DNA from: Streptococcus massiliensis DSM 18628
Lineage (GTDB): Bacteria; Bacillota; Bacilli; Lactobacillales; Streptococcaceae
Assembly (NCBI RefSeq): GCF_000380065.1
Contig: NZ_KB904376.1
Location: 39,234-103,233 of the forward strand
Length of the DNA stretch: 64,000 bases
Direction: 5' to 3'
Shown: positions 18,877-28,589 of the stretch, in pieces
Numbering within the stretch: position 1 is the stretch's first letter
Layout: each line of letters opens with the position of its first letter
The notes under the pieces: model-generated
Databases searched by the model: none
What the model was told of the DNA's origin: nothing
Seen by the model: only the letters and a program-made list of their open reading frames with translations
Made by a program: the position numbers and the translations under genes

Positions 18877-19530
18877 GTGGGTCAAAAAGTACATCCAATA
18901 GGTATGCGTGTCGGTATCATCCGTGACTGGGATGCCAAATGGTATGCTGAAAAAGAATACGCGGATTACCTTCATGAAGATCTTGCAATCCGTAAATTCA
19001 TTCAAAAAGAATTAGCTGACGCAGCGATTTCAACAATCGAAATCGAACGTGCAGTAAACAAAGTAAATGTTAGTCTTCACACTGCAAAACCAGGTATGGT
19101 TATCGGTAAAGGTGGAGCAAATGTTGATGCACTTCGTGCACAATTAAACAAATTGACTGGAAAACAAGTCCACATCAACATCATCGAGATTAAATCTCCA
19201 GATTTGGACGCTCACCTTGTCGGTGAAGGCATTGCTCGTCAATTAGAGCAACGTGTGGCTTTCCGTCGCGCTCAGAAACAAGCTATCCAACGTACAATGC
19301 GTGCAGGAGCTAAAGGAATTAAAACTCAAGTATCCGGTCGTTTGAACGGTGCCGACATCGCTCGTAGCGAAGGATACTCTGAAGGAACTGTTCCACTTCA
19401 CACACTTCGTGCGGACATCGATTACGCTTGGGAAGAAGCAGATACTACTTACGGTAAACTTGGTGTTAAAGTTTGGATTTACCGTGGAGAAGTTCTTCCA
19501 GCTCGTAAAAACACTAAAGGAGGTAAATAA
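18877..19530 (+). CDS. rpsC: Ribosomal protein S3
   Basis: 30S protein at the mRNA entry channel with helicase activity, 217 residues. The KH domain [14 protein letters not shown] is clear. GTG start at 18877 follows AAGGAGG. It starts [13 protein letters not shown] as in other firmicutes. Confidence 0.99.
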   Translation: MGQKVHPIGMRVGIIRDWDAKWYAEKEYADYLHEDLAIRKFIQKELADAAISTIEIERAVNKVNVSLHTAKPGMVIGKGGANVDALRAQLNKLTGKQVHINIIEIKSPDLDAHLVGEGIARQLEQRVAFRRAQKQAIQRTMRAGAKGIKTQVSGRLNGADIARSEGYSEGTVPLHTLRADIDYAWEEADTTYGKLGVKVWIYRGEVLPARKNTKGGK

Positions 19531-19533
19531 CCA

Positions 19534-19947
19534 ATGTTAGTACCTAAACGTGTTAAACACCGTCGCGAATTTCGTGGAAAAATGCGTGGTGAAGCTAAAG
19601 GTGGTAAGGAAGTAGCATTTGGAGAATACGGTCTTCAAGCAACTACTAGCCACTGGATTACCAACCGCCAAATCGAAGCTGCTCGTATCGCTATGACTCG
19701 TTACATGAAACGTGGTGGTAAGGTTTGGATTAAAATCTTCCCACACAAATCATACACTGCTAAAGCTATCGGTGTACGTATGGGATCTGGTAAAGGGGCA
19801 CCTGAAGGTTGGGTAGCACCGGTTAAACGTGGTAAAGTGATGTTTGAAGTTGCTGGCGTTTCTGAAGAAATCGCTCGCGAAGCCCTTCGTCTTGCTAGCC
19901 ACAAGTTGCCAGTGAAATGCAAATTCGTGAAACGTGAAGCAGAATAA
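19534..19947 (+). CDS. rplP: Ribosomal protein L16
   Basis: 50S protein contacting A-site tRNA, 137 residues. Starts [15 protein letters not shown] and carries [15 protein letters not shown], the loop near the evernimicin site. Three bases follow rpsC, so coupled translation is likely (AAAGGAGG lies inside the rpsC end). Confidence 0.99.
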   Translation: MLVPKRVKHRREFRGKMRGEAKGGKEVAFGEYGLQATTSHWITNRQIEAARIAMTRYMKRGGKVWIKIFPHKSYTAKAIGVRMGSGKGAPEGWVAPVKRGKVMFEVAGVSEEIAREALRLASHKLPVKCKFVKREAE

Positions 19948-19956
19948 GGAGAGGAC

Positions 19957-20163
19957 ATGAAACTTAAAGAAATCCAAGCATTTGTTAAAGAACTTCGTGG
20001 TCTTTCTCAAGAAGAACTTGCGAAGCGCGAAAATGAATTGAAAAAAGAATTGTTTGACCTTCGTTTCCAAGCAGCTGCTGGTCAATTAGAGCAAACAGCT
20101 CGTTTGAACGAAGTGAAAAAACAAATTGCACGTATCAAAACCGTGCAATCTGAAACGAAATAG
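19957..20163 (+). CDS. rpmC: Ribosomal protein L29
   Basis: Small 50S protein near the exit tunnel, 68 residues, two helices. [20 protein letters not shown] is the conserved first half. AAGGAGAGG precedes the ATG. Confidence 0.98.
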   Translation: MKLKEIQAFVKELRGLSQEELAKRENELKKELFDLRFQAAAGQLEQTARLNEVKKQIARIKTVQSETK

Positions 20164-20190
20164 TAGATTGGGAAAGGAGAATTTCTAAAA

Positions 20191-20451
20191 ATGGAACGTA
20201 ATCAACGTAAAACCCTTGTTGGACGCGTCGTTTCTGACAAGATGGACAAAACAATCACAGTTGTAGTTGAAACAAAACGTAACCACCCAGTCTATGGTAA
20301 ACGTATTAACTACTCTAAGAAGTACAAAGCTCATGATGAGAACAATACTGCCAAAGAAGGCGATATCGTTCGTATCATGGAAACTCGTCCGCTTTCAGCT
20401 ACAAAACGCTTCCGCCTTGTAGAAGTTGTTGAAGAAGCGGTTATCATCTAA
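20191..20451 (+). CDS. rpsQ: Ribosomal protein S17
   Basis: 30S assembly protein with an OB fold, 86 residues: [19 protein letters not shown] followed by the [14 protein letters not shown] loop. AAAGGAGAA precedes the ATG. Confidence 0.99.
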   Translation: MERNQRKTLVGRVVSDKMDKTITVVVETKRNHPVYGKRINYSKKYKAHDENNTAKEGDIVRIMETRPLSATKRFRLVEVVEEAVII

Positions 20452-20476
20452 TCAAACCGGAAAGGAGAAAACTTAA

Positions 20477-20845
20477 ATGATTCAAACAGAAACTCGTTTG
20501 AAAGTTGCTGACAACAGTGGTGCTCGCGAAATCTTGACAATCAAAGTTCTTGGTGGTTCAAAACGTAAGTTCGCTAACATCGGTGATATTATTGTTGCAT
20601 CTGTAAAACAAGCTACTCCTGGTGGTGCGGTTAAAAAAGGTGACGTTGTAAAAGCGGTTATCGTTCGTACTAAATCAGGTGCTCGTCGTAAAGATGGTTC
20701 ATACATCAAGTTTGACGAAAATGCTGCGGTGATTATCCGTGAAGATAAAACTCCTCGCGGAACTCGTATCTTCGGCCCAGTTGCACGCGAACTGCGTGAA
20801 GGCGGCTTTATGAAGATCGTTTCACTTGCACCAGAAGTACTTTAA
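20477..20845 (+). CDS. rplN: Ribosomal protein L14
   Basis: 50S interface protein that also binds the silencing factor RsfS, 122 residues. [16 protein letters not shown] at the start and [14 protein letters not shown] near the end are diagnostic. First gene after rpsQ in the spc part of the cluster. Confidence 0.99.
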   Translation: MIQTETRLKVADNSGAREILTIKVLGGSKRKFANIGDIIVASVKQATPGGAVKKGDVVKAVIVRTKSGARRKDGSYIKFDENAAVIIREDKTPRGTRIFGPVARELREGGFMKIVSLAPEVL

Positions 20846-20886
20846 TTTATAGTTCTAAGTAGATTTTAGAAAACTAACAAACAAGT

Positions 20887-20906
20887 CCCCTGAATTATTT
20901 TCAGGG
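20887..20906 (+). other. Hairpin between rplN and rplX
   Basis: CCCTGA (20888-20893) pairs with TCAGGG (20901-20906). An overlapping TGCCCTCAGGGCG segment can form a second, competing hairpin. There is no T-run. It occupies a 96-base gap in an otherwise tightly packed operon. Confidence 0.5.
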
Positions 20907-20941
20907 TGCCCTCAGGGCGTAAGAAATAAAAGGAGAAACCA

Positions 20942-21247
20942 ATGTTTGTAAAAAAAGGCGACACAGTTCGTGTGATTGCTGGTAAAGACAAAGGCGTTGA
21001 AGCTAAAGTTCTTACAGCACTTCCAAAAGTAAACAAAGTTGTTGTTGAAGGTGTAAACATCGTTAAGAAACACCAAAAACCAAATAACGAAAACCCTCAA
21101 GGTGCCATTGTTGAGCAAGAAGCACCAATCCATGTATCAAACGTACAAGTACTTGATAAAAATGGTGTTGCAGGACGCGTTGGCTACAAGTTTGTAGACG
21201 GCAAGAAAGTTCGTTATAATAAAAAATCAGGCGAAGTGCTTGACTAA
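20942..21247 (+). CDS. rplX: Ribosomal protein L24
   Basis: 50S assembly initiator, 101 residues. [15 protein letters not shown] is the KOW motif. AAAAGGAG precedes the ATG. Confidence 0.99.
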   Translation: MFVKKGDTVRVIAGKDKGVEAKVLTALPKVNKVVVEGVNIVKKHQKPNNENPQGAIVEQEAPIHVSNVQVLDKNGVAGRVGYKFVDGKKVRYNKKSGEVLD

Positions 21248-21270
21248 TCACGAAGGAAAGGAGAAGTATA

Positions 21271-21813
21271 ATGGCTAATCGTTTAAAAGAAAAATATCTT
21301 AATGAAGTAGTTCCTGCTTTGACAGAAAAATTTAACTACTCATCAGTTATGGCTGTGCCAAAAGTAGATAAGATCGTTTTGAACATGGGTGTTGGTGACG
21401 CTGTTTCAAACGCTAAAAACCTTGAAAAAGCTGCTGAAGAATTGGCTCTTATCTCAGGTCAAAAACCACTTATCACTAAAGCTAAAAAATCAATCGCCGG
21501 CTTCCGTCTTCGTGAAGGTGTAGCGATCGGTGCTAAAGTAACCCTTCGTGGCGAACGTATGTATGAGTTCTTGGATAAATTGGTTACTGTATCACTTCCA
21601 CGTGTGCGTGATTTCCATGGTGTTCCAACAAAATCATTTGATGGACGCGGAAACTACACACTTGGTGTGAAAGAACAATTGATCTTCCCAGAAATCAACT
21701 TTGATGACGTTGATAAGACTCGCGGTCTTGATATCGTTATCGTAACAACTGCTAACACTGACGAAGAGTCACGTGCATTGCTTACAGGCCTTGGAATGCC
21801 TTTTGCAAAATAA
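21271..21813 (+). CDS. rplE: Ribosomal protein L5
   Basis: 5S rRNA-binding 50S protein, 180 residues. [33 protein letters not shown] and [17 protein letters not shown] are the conserved blocks. GAAAGGAG precedes the ATG. Confidence 0.99.
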   Translation: MANRLKEKYLNEVVPALTEKFNYSSVMAVPKVDKIVLNMGVGDAVSNAKNLEKAAEELALISGQKPLITKAKKSIAGFRLREGVAIGAKVTLRGERMYEFLDKLVTVSLPRVRDFHGVPTKSFDGRGNYTLGVKEQLIFPEINFDDVDKTRGLDIVIVTTANTDEESRALLTGLGMPFAK

Positions 21814-21830
21814 TCTAGGAGGTAAATAAA

Positions 21831-22016
21831 TTGGCTAAAAAATCAATGATTGCTAAGAACAAACGCCCAGCGAAGTTCTCTACGCAAGCTTATACTCGTT
21901 GTGAAAAATGTGGCCGTCCACATTCAGTTTACCGCAAGTTTAAACTTTGCCGTGTTTGCTTCCGTGAATTAGCATACAAAGGACAAATCCCAGGCGTTAC
22001 CAAAGCATCTTGGTAA
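21831..22016 (+). CDS. rpsN: Ribosomal protein S14, zinc-binding type
   Basis: 30S head protein, 61 residues, zinc-ribbon (C+) form with CEKCGRPHS and CRVC. The start is TTG at 21831 after AGGAGG; the protein then reads [16 protein letters not shown] long structured gap separates it from rpsH. Confidence 0.98.
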
Positions 22017-22018
22017 GA

Positions 22019-22321
22019 ATGATGTGAAGGCGTTAAAAACGCTCAGCAAAAATAGGAAATTTAGTGACGGCGCTTGCGCCTAGATAAATTTATCTTTTTT
22101 GCCCAGCGTTTAGCCTGAACTCAAAGTTATCATGTTCACGATACAAAATCATCTAAGATGATTTGAACACGGACTAAAAGCTGTGTAAAAAAGAGTCAAT
22201 CGTCTAGGCTCAGTCGAGCCGTCACCGATTTTCCTATTTTTACTTTGCTTTTCACGTCCTTTGTATCATAATTAACTAGCAAGTGAAAACTTCAAACTAC
22301 TAGTAAGAGGAGAAAATAAAA
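22019..22321 (+). repeat. Structured insert between rpsN and rpsH
   Basis: A 303-base non-coding stretch in an operon whose other gaps are mostly under 30 bases. AACGCT (22038) to AGCGTT (22110) folds as one long imperfect hairpin capped by GGCGC/GCGCC, and is bounded by GCGTT at 22030-22034 and 22106-22110. The left arm (22045-22071) can also pair with 22218-22247 (GCCGTCAC...CCTATTTTT). A perfect 9-bp palindrome arm pair lies at 22146-22154 and 22156-22164. No ORF is present. Confidence 0.8.
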
Positions 22322-22720
22322 ATGGTTATGACTGACCCAATTGCAGACTTTTTGACACGTATTCGTAACGCTAACCAAGCCAACCACGAAGTGCTTGAAG
22401 CTCCTGCATCAAACATCAAAAAAGGAATTGCTGAAATTCTGAAACGCGAAGGTTTTGTGAAAAACGTTGAATACATCGAAGATGACAAGCAAGGTATCGT
22501 TCGTGTATTCTTGAAGTACGGACAAAACGGTGAAAAAGTCATCACTGGTTTGAAACGTGTTTCAACACCAGGTCTTCGTATCTACAAAAAACGCGATGAA
22601 CTTCCAAAAGTCTTGAACGGACTTGGAATTGCTATCATTTCAACATCTGAAGGTTTGCTGACTGACAAGGAAGCACGCCAAAAGAATGTTGGTGGGGAAG
22701 TTATCGCATACGTATGGTAA
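22322..22720 (+). CDS. rpsH: Ribosomal protein S8
   Basis: 30S central-domain assembly protein, 132 residues. [18 protein letters not shown] at the start; [14 protein letters not shown] with GGEVIAYVW at the end binds 16S helix 21. AAGAGGAG precedes the ATG; the second ATG at 22328 is a less likely start. Confidence 0.99.
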   Translation: MVMTDPIADFLTRIRNANQANHEVLEAPASNIKKGIAEILKREGFVKNVEYIEDDKQGIVRVFLKYGQNGEKVITGLKRVSTPGLRIYKKRDELPKVLNGLGIAIISTSEGLLTDKEARQKNVGGEVIAYVW

Positions 22721-22734
22721 TTTTATGATACTAA

Positions 22735-22864
22735 GCCCGTAATGAACCAAGCAAAATTAGGAAGTTAGAGCAGTTTGCTTACAAACAAGCTAACTTATCT
22801 ATTTTGCACAGTTCATAGGGCGAGTTCAAATCAATGATGTGAAGGCGTTTAGCCTGAACTCAAA
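22735..22864 (+). repeat. Structured insert between rpsH and rplF
   Basis: Arms 22735-22768 and 22790-22821 (GCCC, AATGAAC, GCAAAAT, AGTTAG and complements) form a long imperfect hairpin. GAGTTCA (22822-22828) and TGAACTC (22855-22861) form a second. The segments 22834-22849 and 22845-22864 are exact copies of 22019-22034 and 22106-22125 in the preceding gap. No coding potential is seen in 22721-22945. Confidence 0.8.
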
Positions 22865-22945
22865 TTCATGATAAACAGTTTAACTGTTATCACACCCCGT
22901 GAAAACTGGCTTTACAGCCTGACAATTTAACAGGAGAAAATAAAC

Positions 22946-23482
22946 ATGTCACGTATTGGTAATAAAGTAATCGTCTTGCCTGCTGGCGTTGAAATCAGCA
23001 ACAAAGACAATGTGGTTACTGTAAAAGGACCTAAAGGAGAACTCACTCGCACGTTCTCTAAAGATATTGATATTCGTGTGGAAGGAACAGAAGTAACTCT
23101 TCACCGTCCAAACGATACAAAAGAAATGAAAACAATCCACGGAACAACTCGTGCTCTTTTGAACAACATGGTTCATGGTGTATCAGAAGGATTCAAGAAA
23201 GAACTTGAAATGCGTGGGGTTGGATACCGTGCTCAACTTCAAGGTAAAAAATTGGTACTTTCAGTTGGTAAATCTCATCCAGATGAAGTGGAAGCTCCTG
23301 AAGGTATTACTTTTGAACTTCCAAATCCAACGACTATTGTTGTGAACGGAATCTCAAAAGAAGTAGTTGGACAAACTGCTGCTTATATCCGTAGCTTGCG
23401 TGCTCCTGAACCATATAAAGGGAAAGGTATCCGCTACGTTGGTGAATTCGTTCGCCGTAAAGAAGGTAAAACTGGTAAATAA
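22946..23482 (+). CDS. rplF: Ribosomal protein L6
   Basis: 50S protein near the factor-binding site, 178 residues. [16 protein letters not shown] at the start; [22 protein letters not shown] at the end is conserved. AGGAGA precedes the ATG. Confidence 0.99.
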   Translation: MSRIGNKVIVLPAGVEISNKDNVVTVKGPKGELTRTFSKDIDIRVEGTEVTLHRPNDTKEMKTIHGTTRALLNNMVHGVSEGFKKELEMRGVGYRAQLQGKKLVLSVGKSHPDEVEAPEGITFELPNPTTIVVNGISKEVVGQTAAYIRSLRAPEPYKGKGIRYVGEFVRRKEGKTGK

Positions 23483-23563
23483 TGTTATAAGGTTGTTTTT
23501 CAACCAAGATATTTATTTCCAACTTTGTGCTTAGGCATACAATAAAATTAAGAGGTGAAAATT

Positions 23564-23920
23564 GTGATTTCGAAACCAGATAAAAATAAAGTCCGCCAAA
23601 AACGCCATCGTCGCGTTCGCGGAAAACTCTCTGGAACTGCTGATCGCCCACGTTTGAACGTATTCCGTTCTAATACAGGCATCTACGCTCAAGTAATTGA
23701 TGACGTAGCGGGTGTAACGCTCGCAAGCGCTTCAACTCTTGACAAAGAAGTTTCAAAAGGAACTAAAACTGAACAAGCCGTTGTTGTCGGCAAACTTGTT
23801 GCTGAACGTGCAGTTGCTAAAGGTATTACTGAAGTGGTGTTTGACCGCGGTGGATATCTATATCACGGACGTGTAAAAGCTTTGGCTGATGCAGCTCGTG
23901 AAAACGGATTGAAATTCTAA
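23564..23920 (+). CDS. rplR: Ribosomal protein L18
   Basis: 5S rRNA-binding protein, 118 residues. GTG at 23564 is chosen because AGAGGTG (23551-23557) is a Shine-Dalgarno at correct distance and the protein then begins [14 protein letters not shown] as in relatives. An upstream in-frame GTG at 23555 is part of that site. [20 protein letters not shown] closes the protein. Confidence 0.98.
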   Translation: MISKPDKNKVRQKRHRRVRGKLSGTADRPRLNVFRSNTGIYAQVIDDVAGVTLASASTLDKEVSKGTKTEQAVVVGKLVAERAVAKGITEVVFDRGGYLYHGRVKALADAARENGLKF

Positions 23921-23938
23921 TAGGGAGGACACTAAAAA

Positions 23939-24433
23939 ATGGCATTTAAAGACAATGCAGTTGAACTTGAAGAACGCGTAGTTGCGATTAACCGTGTTAC
24001 AAAAGTTGTTAAAGGTGGACGTCGTCTTCGTTTTGCAGCTCTTGTAGTTGTTGGTGACCGTAATGGTCGTGTTGGCTTTGGTACTGGTAAAGCCCAAGAA
24101 GTACCAGAAGCAATTCGCAAAGCAGTTGAAGATGCGAAGAAAAACTTGATTGATGTACCAATGGTCGGTACAACAATTCCTCACGAAGTAACATCAGAAT
24201 TTGGTGGAGCTCGTGTCTTGTTGAAACCAGCCGTAGAAGGTGCTGGAGTTGCTGCTGGTGGTGCTGTTCGTGCCGTCATCGAATTGGCTGGTGTGGCAGA
24301 TATTACATCTAAATCGCTTGGCTCAAATACTCCAATTAACATTGTTCGCGCAACTGTTGCAGGTTTGAAACAGCTTAAACGTGCTGAAGAAGTTGCTGCC
24401 CTTCGTGGTATTTCAGTTTCTGACTTGGCTTAA
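23939..24433 (+). CDS. rpsE: Ribosomal protein S5
   Basis: 30S fidelity protein, 164 residues. [21 protein letters not shown] is the S5 double-stranded RNA-binding fold (read as [17 protein letters not shown]). The [11 protein letters not shown] loop associated with spectinomycin sensitivity is intact. AGGGAGG precedes the ATG. Confidence 0.99.
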   Translation: MAFKDNAVELEERVVAINRVTKVVKGGRRLRFAALVVVGDRNGRVGFGTGKAQEVPEAIRKAVEDAKKNLIDVPMVGTTIPHEVTSEFGGARVLLKPAVEGAGVAAGGAVRAVIELAGVADITSKSLGSNTPINIVRATVAGLKQLKRAEEVAALRGISVSDLA

Positions 24434-24447
24434 GAAAGGAGATCATC

Positions 24448-24627
24448 ATGGCTCAAATTAAAATTACTTTGACTAAGTCTCCAATCGGACGCATTCCGTC
24501 ACAACGCAAAACTGTTGTAGCACTTGGACTTGGCAAATTAAATAGCTCAGTTGTTAAGGAAGATAACGCTGCCGTTCGTGGAATGGTCAATGCAGTATCT
24601 CACTTGGTAACTGTTGAAGAAGTTTAA
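24448..24627 (+). CDS. rpmD: Ribosomal protein L30
   Basis: Small 50S protein of 59 residues: [14 protein letters not shown], then [13 protein letters not shown] and [22 protein letters not shown] lies before the ATG. It fills the gap between rpsE and rplO, in the standard order. Confidence 0.98.
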   Translation: MAQIKITLTKSPIGRIPSQRKTVVALGLGKLNSSVVKEDNAAVRGMVNAVSHLVTVEEV

Positions 24628-24654
24628 AAGATTTGTTAAACTAAAAATAATAGT

Positions 24655-24732
24655 AGGGGATGAGAAAATTCTCAGCCCCTAAAACTAAATATATGGTTAA
24701 GCGAGTTGTACTAGGGACACCTTTTCCCTAGT
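24655..24732 (+). other. Two hairpins between rpmD and rplO
   Basis: AGGGG-TGAGAA (24655-24666) pairs with TTCTCA-CCCCT (to 24680), and ACTAGGG (24710-24716) pairs with CCCTAGT (24726-24732). Neither is followed by a T-run, so they are operon-internal structures and not classic terminators. Confidence 0.55.
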
Positions 24733-24769
24733 AACAGCGCTAGCATTCATTAAAAGGAGAAAATAAAAA

Positions 24770-25210
24770 ATGAAACTTCATGAATTACAACCTGCTCAAG
24801 GTTCTCGTAAAGTTCGTAACCGTGTTGGTCGTGGTACTTCATCTGGTAACGGTAAAACATCTGGACGTGGTCAAAAAGGACAAAAAGCTCGTAGCGGTGG
24901 CGGTGTTCGCCTTGGCTTTGAAGGTGGACAAACTCCACTCTTCCGTCGTATGCCAAAACGTGGATTTACAAATATCAACGCAAAAGAATACGCAATCGTT
25001 AATCTTGACCAACTCAATGTCTTTGAAGACGGCACAGAAGTAACTCCAGTTGTACTTATCGAAGCAGGTATTGTAAAAGCTGAAAAATCAGGTGTGAAAA
25101 TCCTTGGTAACGGAGAATTGACTAAGAAGTTGACTGTTAAGGCGGCTAAATTCTCTAAATCAGCTGAAGAAGCTATCACTGCTAAAGGTGGTTCAGTGGA
25201 AGTCATCTAA
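24770..25210 (+). CDS. rplO: Ribosomal protein L15
   Basis: 50S protein, 146 residues. [14 protein letters not shown] at the start, the glycine/arginine-rich [18 protein letters not shown] extension, and [22 protein letters not shown] precedes the ATG. Followed after 13 bases by secY, the usual order. Confidence 0.99.
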   Translation: MKLHELQPAQGSRKVRNRVGRGTSSGNGKTSGRGQKGQKARSGGGVRLGFEGGQTPLFRRMPKRGFTNINAKEYAIVNLDQLNVFEDGTEVTPVVLIEAGIVKAEKSGVKILGNGELTKKLTVKAAKFSKSAEEAITAKGGSVEVI

Positions 25211-25223
25211 GTGAGGTGGCTAT

Positions 25224-26531
25224 ATGTTTTTTAAACTATTAAAAGATGCACTAAAAGTTAAGCAAGTACGCTCTAAGATCCTTTTTACGATTTTCATTAT
25301 TTTAGTCTTTCGTGTAGGAACACATATCACTGTGCCAGGGATCAATGCAAAGAGCTTGGAAAGTTTGAGTAATCTTTCTTTCCTAAATATGCTTAGTCTG
25401 GTATCAGGAAATGCATTAAAAAATTTCTCAGTTTTTGCACTGGGAGTGAGCCCTTACATCACGGCTTCTATCGTTGTACAGCTGCTTCAGATGGATATTT
25501 TACCGAAGTTTGTTGAATGGGGCAAGCAAGGTGAAGTGGGACGGCGCAAACTTAATCAAGCAACGCGCTATATTGCTCTTGTTTTAGCTTTTGTACAATC
25601 TATCGGGATTACTGCAGGTTTTCACACATTATCAAGTGCCAAGTTAGTGGCAACACCAAATTGGCAGACCTATGTTCTGATTGGTATTCTACTGACGACA
25701 GGCTCTATGATTGTAACCTGGTTGGGTGAGCAGATCACAGACAAAGGATACGGTAATGGTGTATCTATGATCATCTTTGCTGGGATTGTTTCAGCGATTC
25801 CAAGTACGATTGGTGGTATTTACACAGATTACTTTGTCAATGTTCCAAAAGAACGCTTGACCTCATCCTTAATCTTTGTTGGAATTTTAATCATTGCAGT
25901 ATTGATTATTGTTTACTTTACAACTTTTGTTGAGCAGGCACAATACAAGATTCCAATTCAATACACTAAGGTTGCACAAGGAGCACCGTCTTCTTCTTAC
26001 CTACCACTGAAAGTTAACCCAGCGGGGGTTATCCCAGTCATCTTTGCAAGTTCAATTACGGCTGCACCTGCGGCTATCTTGCAGTTTTTGAGTGCAACAA
26101 ATAACAATGCTTCTTGGGTTCGTACCTTGCAAAGTCTCTTTGCAACAACAACTCCGAGCGGGATTGCTATGTATGCTTTGCTTATTATTCTCTTTACATT
26201 CTTCTATACCTTTGTTCAGATTAACCCTGAAAAAACAGCGGAAAATCTGCAAAAGAGTAGCGCTTATATTCCAGGTGTACGTCCGGGTAAAGGAACAGAA
26301 GAATATATGGGACATCTCTTACGTCGCCTGGCTACAGTTGGTTCTCTTTTCTTGGGACTTATTTCTATTTTGCCAATTTTGGCGCGAGATCTCTTTGGAC
26401 TTTCTGAAGCAGTTGCCTTTGGGGGAACAAGTCTCCTGATCATCATTTCGACAGGTATTGAAGGAATGAAACAGCTGGAAGGGTACTTATTAAAGAGAAA
26501 GTATGTTGGCTTTATGCATGTTGATGAATAA
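25224..26531 (+). CDS. secY: Protein translocase subunit SecY
   Basis: Channel subunit of the general secretion pathway, 435 residues with ten hydrophobic spans. VGTHITVPGIN near the plug, GVSPYITASIVVQLLQMDILP and the PGVRPGKGTEEY cytosolic loop are characteristic. This is the housekeeping SecY; no accessory secY2 genes are near. GAGGTGG precedes the ATG. Pilins, sortases and binding proteins elsewhere in the window would be exported through it. Confidence 0.99.
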   Translation: MFFKLLKDALKVKQVRSKILFTIFIILVFRVGTHITVPGINAKSLESLSNLSFLNMLSLVSGNALKNFSVFALGVSPYITASIVVQLLQMDILPKFVEWGKQGEVGRRKLNQATRYIALVLAFVQSIGITAGFHTLSSAKLVATPNWQTYVLIGILLTTGSMIVTWLGEQITDKGYGNGVSMIIFAGIVSAIPSTIGGIYTDYFVNVPKERLTSSLIFVGILIIAVLIIVYFTTFVEQAQYKIPIQYTKVAQGAPSSSYLPLKVNPAGVIPVIFASSITAAPAAILQFLSATNNNASWVRTLQSLFATTTPSGIAMYALLIILFTFFYTFVQINPEKTAENLQKSSAYIPGVRPGKGTEEYMGHLLRRLATVGSLFLGLISILPILARDLFGLSEAVAFGGTSLLIIISTGIEGMKQLEGYLLKRKYVGFMHVDE

Positions 26532-26539
26532 ACAAGTTG

Positions 26540-26582
26540 AGCGGGTAGGACAAGTTTGTCTTACTCCCTCTCTTTGTTTTTA
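26540..26582 (+). terminator. Weak hairpin with T-rich tail after secY
   Basis: GGGTAGGACAA pairs with TTGTCTTACTCCC with a bulge, followed by TCTCTTTGTTTTT. A second stem TAGATAA...TTATCTA follows before adk. Probably partial termination before adk. Confidence 0.5.
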
Positions 26583-26641
26583 GATAAGTTTGTTAAAAAA
26601 ATTAGCGGATTTATCTAAAAATAAATTAAGGAGAATTCATC

Positions 26642-27283
26642 ATGAATCTTTTGATTATGGGCTTGCCGGGTGCTGGCAAAGGAACTCAGGCTGCAAAAAT
26701 TGTAGAGGCTTTTCAGATTGCTCACATCTCAACGGGAGACATGTTTCGTGCAGCCATGGCAAATGAAACGGAAATGGGCTTGCTTGCAAAATCTTACATT
26801 TCTAAAGGAGAACTAGTTCCAGATGAAGTGACAAATGGTATTGTCAAAGAGCGTCTGGCACAAGATGATATTAAGGGAACAGGTTTCCTTCTGGATGGTT
26901 ATCCGCGCACGATTGAGCAGGCTCACGCTTTAGATGCAACTCTCGCTGAACTCGGTTTGAAACTTGAGGGTGTTATCAATATTAAAGTGGATCCGTCTTC
27001 TCTTCTTGAGCGTCTCAGTGGACGAATCATTCACAAGAAAACTGGCGAAACTTTCCATAAGGTTTTCAATCCACCAGCAGGTGACTATAACGAAGATGAT
27101 TACTACCAACGTGAAGACGACAAGCCAGAGACGGTGAAACGCCGTTTAGATGTCAATATCGCGCAAGGTGAACCGATTATTGAACATTATCGTGCTCAAG
27201 GTTTGGTTCACGATATAGAAGGCAATCAAGCGATTGATGCGGTCTTTGCAGATATTGAAAAAGTCTTGACAAATTTGAAATAA
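26642..27283 (+). CDS. adk: Adenylate kinase
   Basis: Interconverts 2 ADP with AMP and ATP, 213 residues. Walker [11 protein letters not shown] at 7-16, AMP-binding [20 protein letters not shown] and the lid start [18 protein letters not shown]. The lid lacks the four zinc cysteines present in some firmicutes, like other streptococcal enzymes. AAGGAG precedes the ATG. Confidence 0.98.
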   Translation: MNLLIMGLPGAGKGTQAAKIVEAFQIAHISTGDMFRAAMANETEMGLLAKSYISKGELVPDEVTNGIVKERLAQDDIKGTGFLLDGYPRTIEQAHALDATLAELGLKLEGVINIKVDPSSLLERLSGRIIHKKTGETFHKVFNPPAGDYNEDDYYQREDDKPETVKRRLDVNIAQGEPIIEHYRAQGLVHDIEGNQAIDAVFADIEKVLTNLK

Positions 27284-27340
27284 AAGGCTTGCAGTGCTTG
27301 CAATATTTGACAAGTAGTGGTAGAATAAGTTAGTCTGACT

Positions 27341-27346
27341 TATAAT
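27341..27346 (+). promoter_or_regulatory. Candidate -10 of an internal promoter before infA
   Basis: A perfect TATAAT lies in the 115-base adk-infA gap. TTGACA at 27307 is 28 bases away, too far to be its -35, so the call rests on the -10 alone. Confidence 0.3.
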
Positions 27347-27398
27347 TGTTACCTCTGTGCTCAGAGGAACTAATCGAAATTTAGGGAGGTGCTTTTGC

Positions 27399-27617
27399 GT
27401 GGCAAAAGACGATGTGATTGAAGTTGAAGGTAAAGTAGTTGATACTATGCCAAACGCTATGTTTACGGTTGAACTTGAAAATGGACATCAGATTTTAGCA
27501 ACAGTTTCTGGTAAAATTCGTAAAAATTATATTCGTATTTTAGCGGGAGACCGTGTTACTGTCGAGATGAGTCCATACGATTTGACTCGTGGACGGATCA
27601 CTTACCGCTTTAAATAG
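27399..27617 (+). CDS. infA: Translation initiation factor IF-1
   Basis: Blocks the A site during initiation, 72 residues, OB fold. GTG start at 27399 follows AGGGAGGT (27383-27390). [21 protein letters not shown] and [20 protein letters not shown] are diagnostic. Start codon other than AUG is common for this gene. Confidence 0.98.
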   Translation: MAKDDVIEVEGKVVDTMPNAMFTVELENGHQILATVSGKIRKNYIRILAGDRVTVEMSPYDLTRGRITYRFK

Positions 27618-27641
27618 TCGAAAAACTTGGAGGGATAAGAA

Positions 27642-27758
27642 ATGAAAGTAAGACCATCGGTCAAACCAATTTGCGAATACTGCAAAGTTATTCGTCGTAA
27701 TGGTCGTGTTATGGTAATTTGCCCAGCAAATCCAAAACACAAACAACGTCAAGGTTAA
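27642..27758 (+). CDS. rpmJ: Ribosomal protein L36, zinc-binding type
   Basis: 38-residue 50S protein: [19 protein letters not shown], then [16 protein letters not shown]. The CxxC...C...H zinc ligands are all present. GGAGGG precedes the ATG. Follows infA in the standard order. Confidence 0.98.
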
Positions 27759-27776
27759 TAATAGAAAGGAGAAAAC

Positions 27777-28142
27777 ATGGCTCGTATTGCTGGAGTTGAC
27801 ATTCCAAATGACAAACGTGTAGTCGTATCACTTACTTATGTATACGGTATCGGACTTCCAACTTCTAAGAAAATCCTTGCTGCTGCAGGTGTTTCTGAAG
27901 ATATCCGTGTCAAAGATTTGACATCTGATCAAGAAGATGCTATCCGTCGTGAAGTTGACGCAATCAAAGTTGAAGGTGACCTTCGCCGTGAAGTAAACTT
28001 GAACATTAAACGTTTGATGGAAATCGGTTCATACCGTGGTATCCGTCACCGTCGTGGACTTCCTGTTCGTGGACAAAACACTAAAAACAATGCTCGCACT
28101 CGTAAAGGTAAAGCTGTAGCGATTGCAGGTAAGAAAAAATAA
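27777..28142 (+). CDS. rpsM: Ribosomal protein S13
   Basis: 30S head protein that bridges to the 50S, 121 residues. [20 protein letters not shown] at the start and [14 protein letters not shown] in the tail that contacts P-site tRNA. AAAGGAG precedes the ATG. Confidence 0.99.
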
Positions 28143-28160
28143 TATAAGGAGGTAAAAATT

Positions 28161-28544
28161 TTGGCTAAACCAACACGTAAACGTCGTGTGAAAAAAAATA
28201 TCGAATCTGGTATTGCTCATATTCACGCAACATTTAATAACACTATTGTTATGATTACTGATGTGCATGGTAATGCGATTGCTTGGTCATCTGCTGGTGC
28301 TCTTGGATTTAAAGGTTCTCGTAAATCTACACCATTTGCAGCCCAAATGGCTTCAGAAGCAGCTGCTAAATCTGCACAAGAACACGGTCTGAAATCAGTT
28401 GAAGTTACTGTTAAGGGTCCAGGTTCTGGTCGTGAGTCTGCTATCCGCGCTCTTGCTGCCGCTGGTCTTGAAGTAACTGCAATTCGTGATGTGACTCCTG
28501 TACCACACAATGGTGCTCGTCCTCCAAAACGTCGCCGTGTATAA
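28161..28544 (+). CDS. rpsK: Ribosomal protein S11
   Basis: 30S platform protein, 127 residues. TTG start at 28161 after [23 protein letters not shown] and the C-terminal [18 protein letters not shown] are diagnostic. Confidence 0.98.
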
Positions 28545-28589
28545 TTATCAACACATTACACAGCTTTTCGTTTAAGAGGGAGTAGCAAA

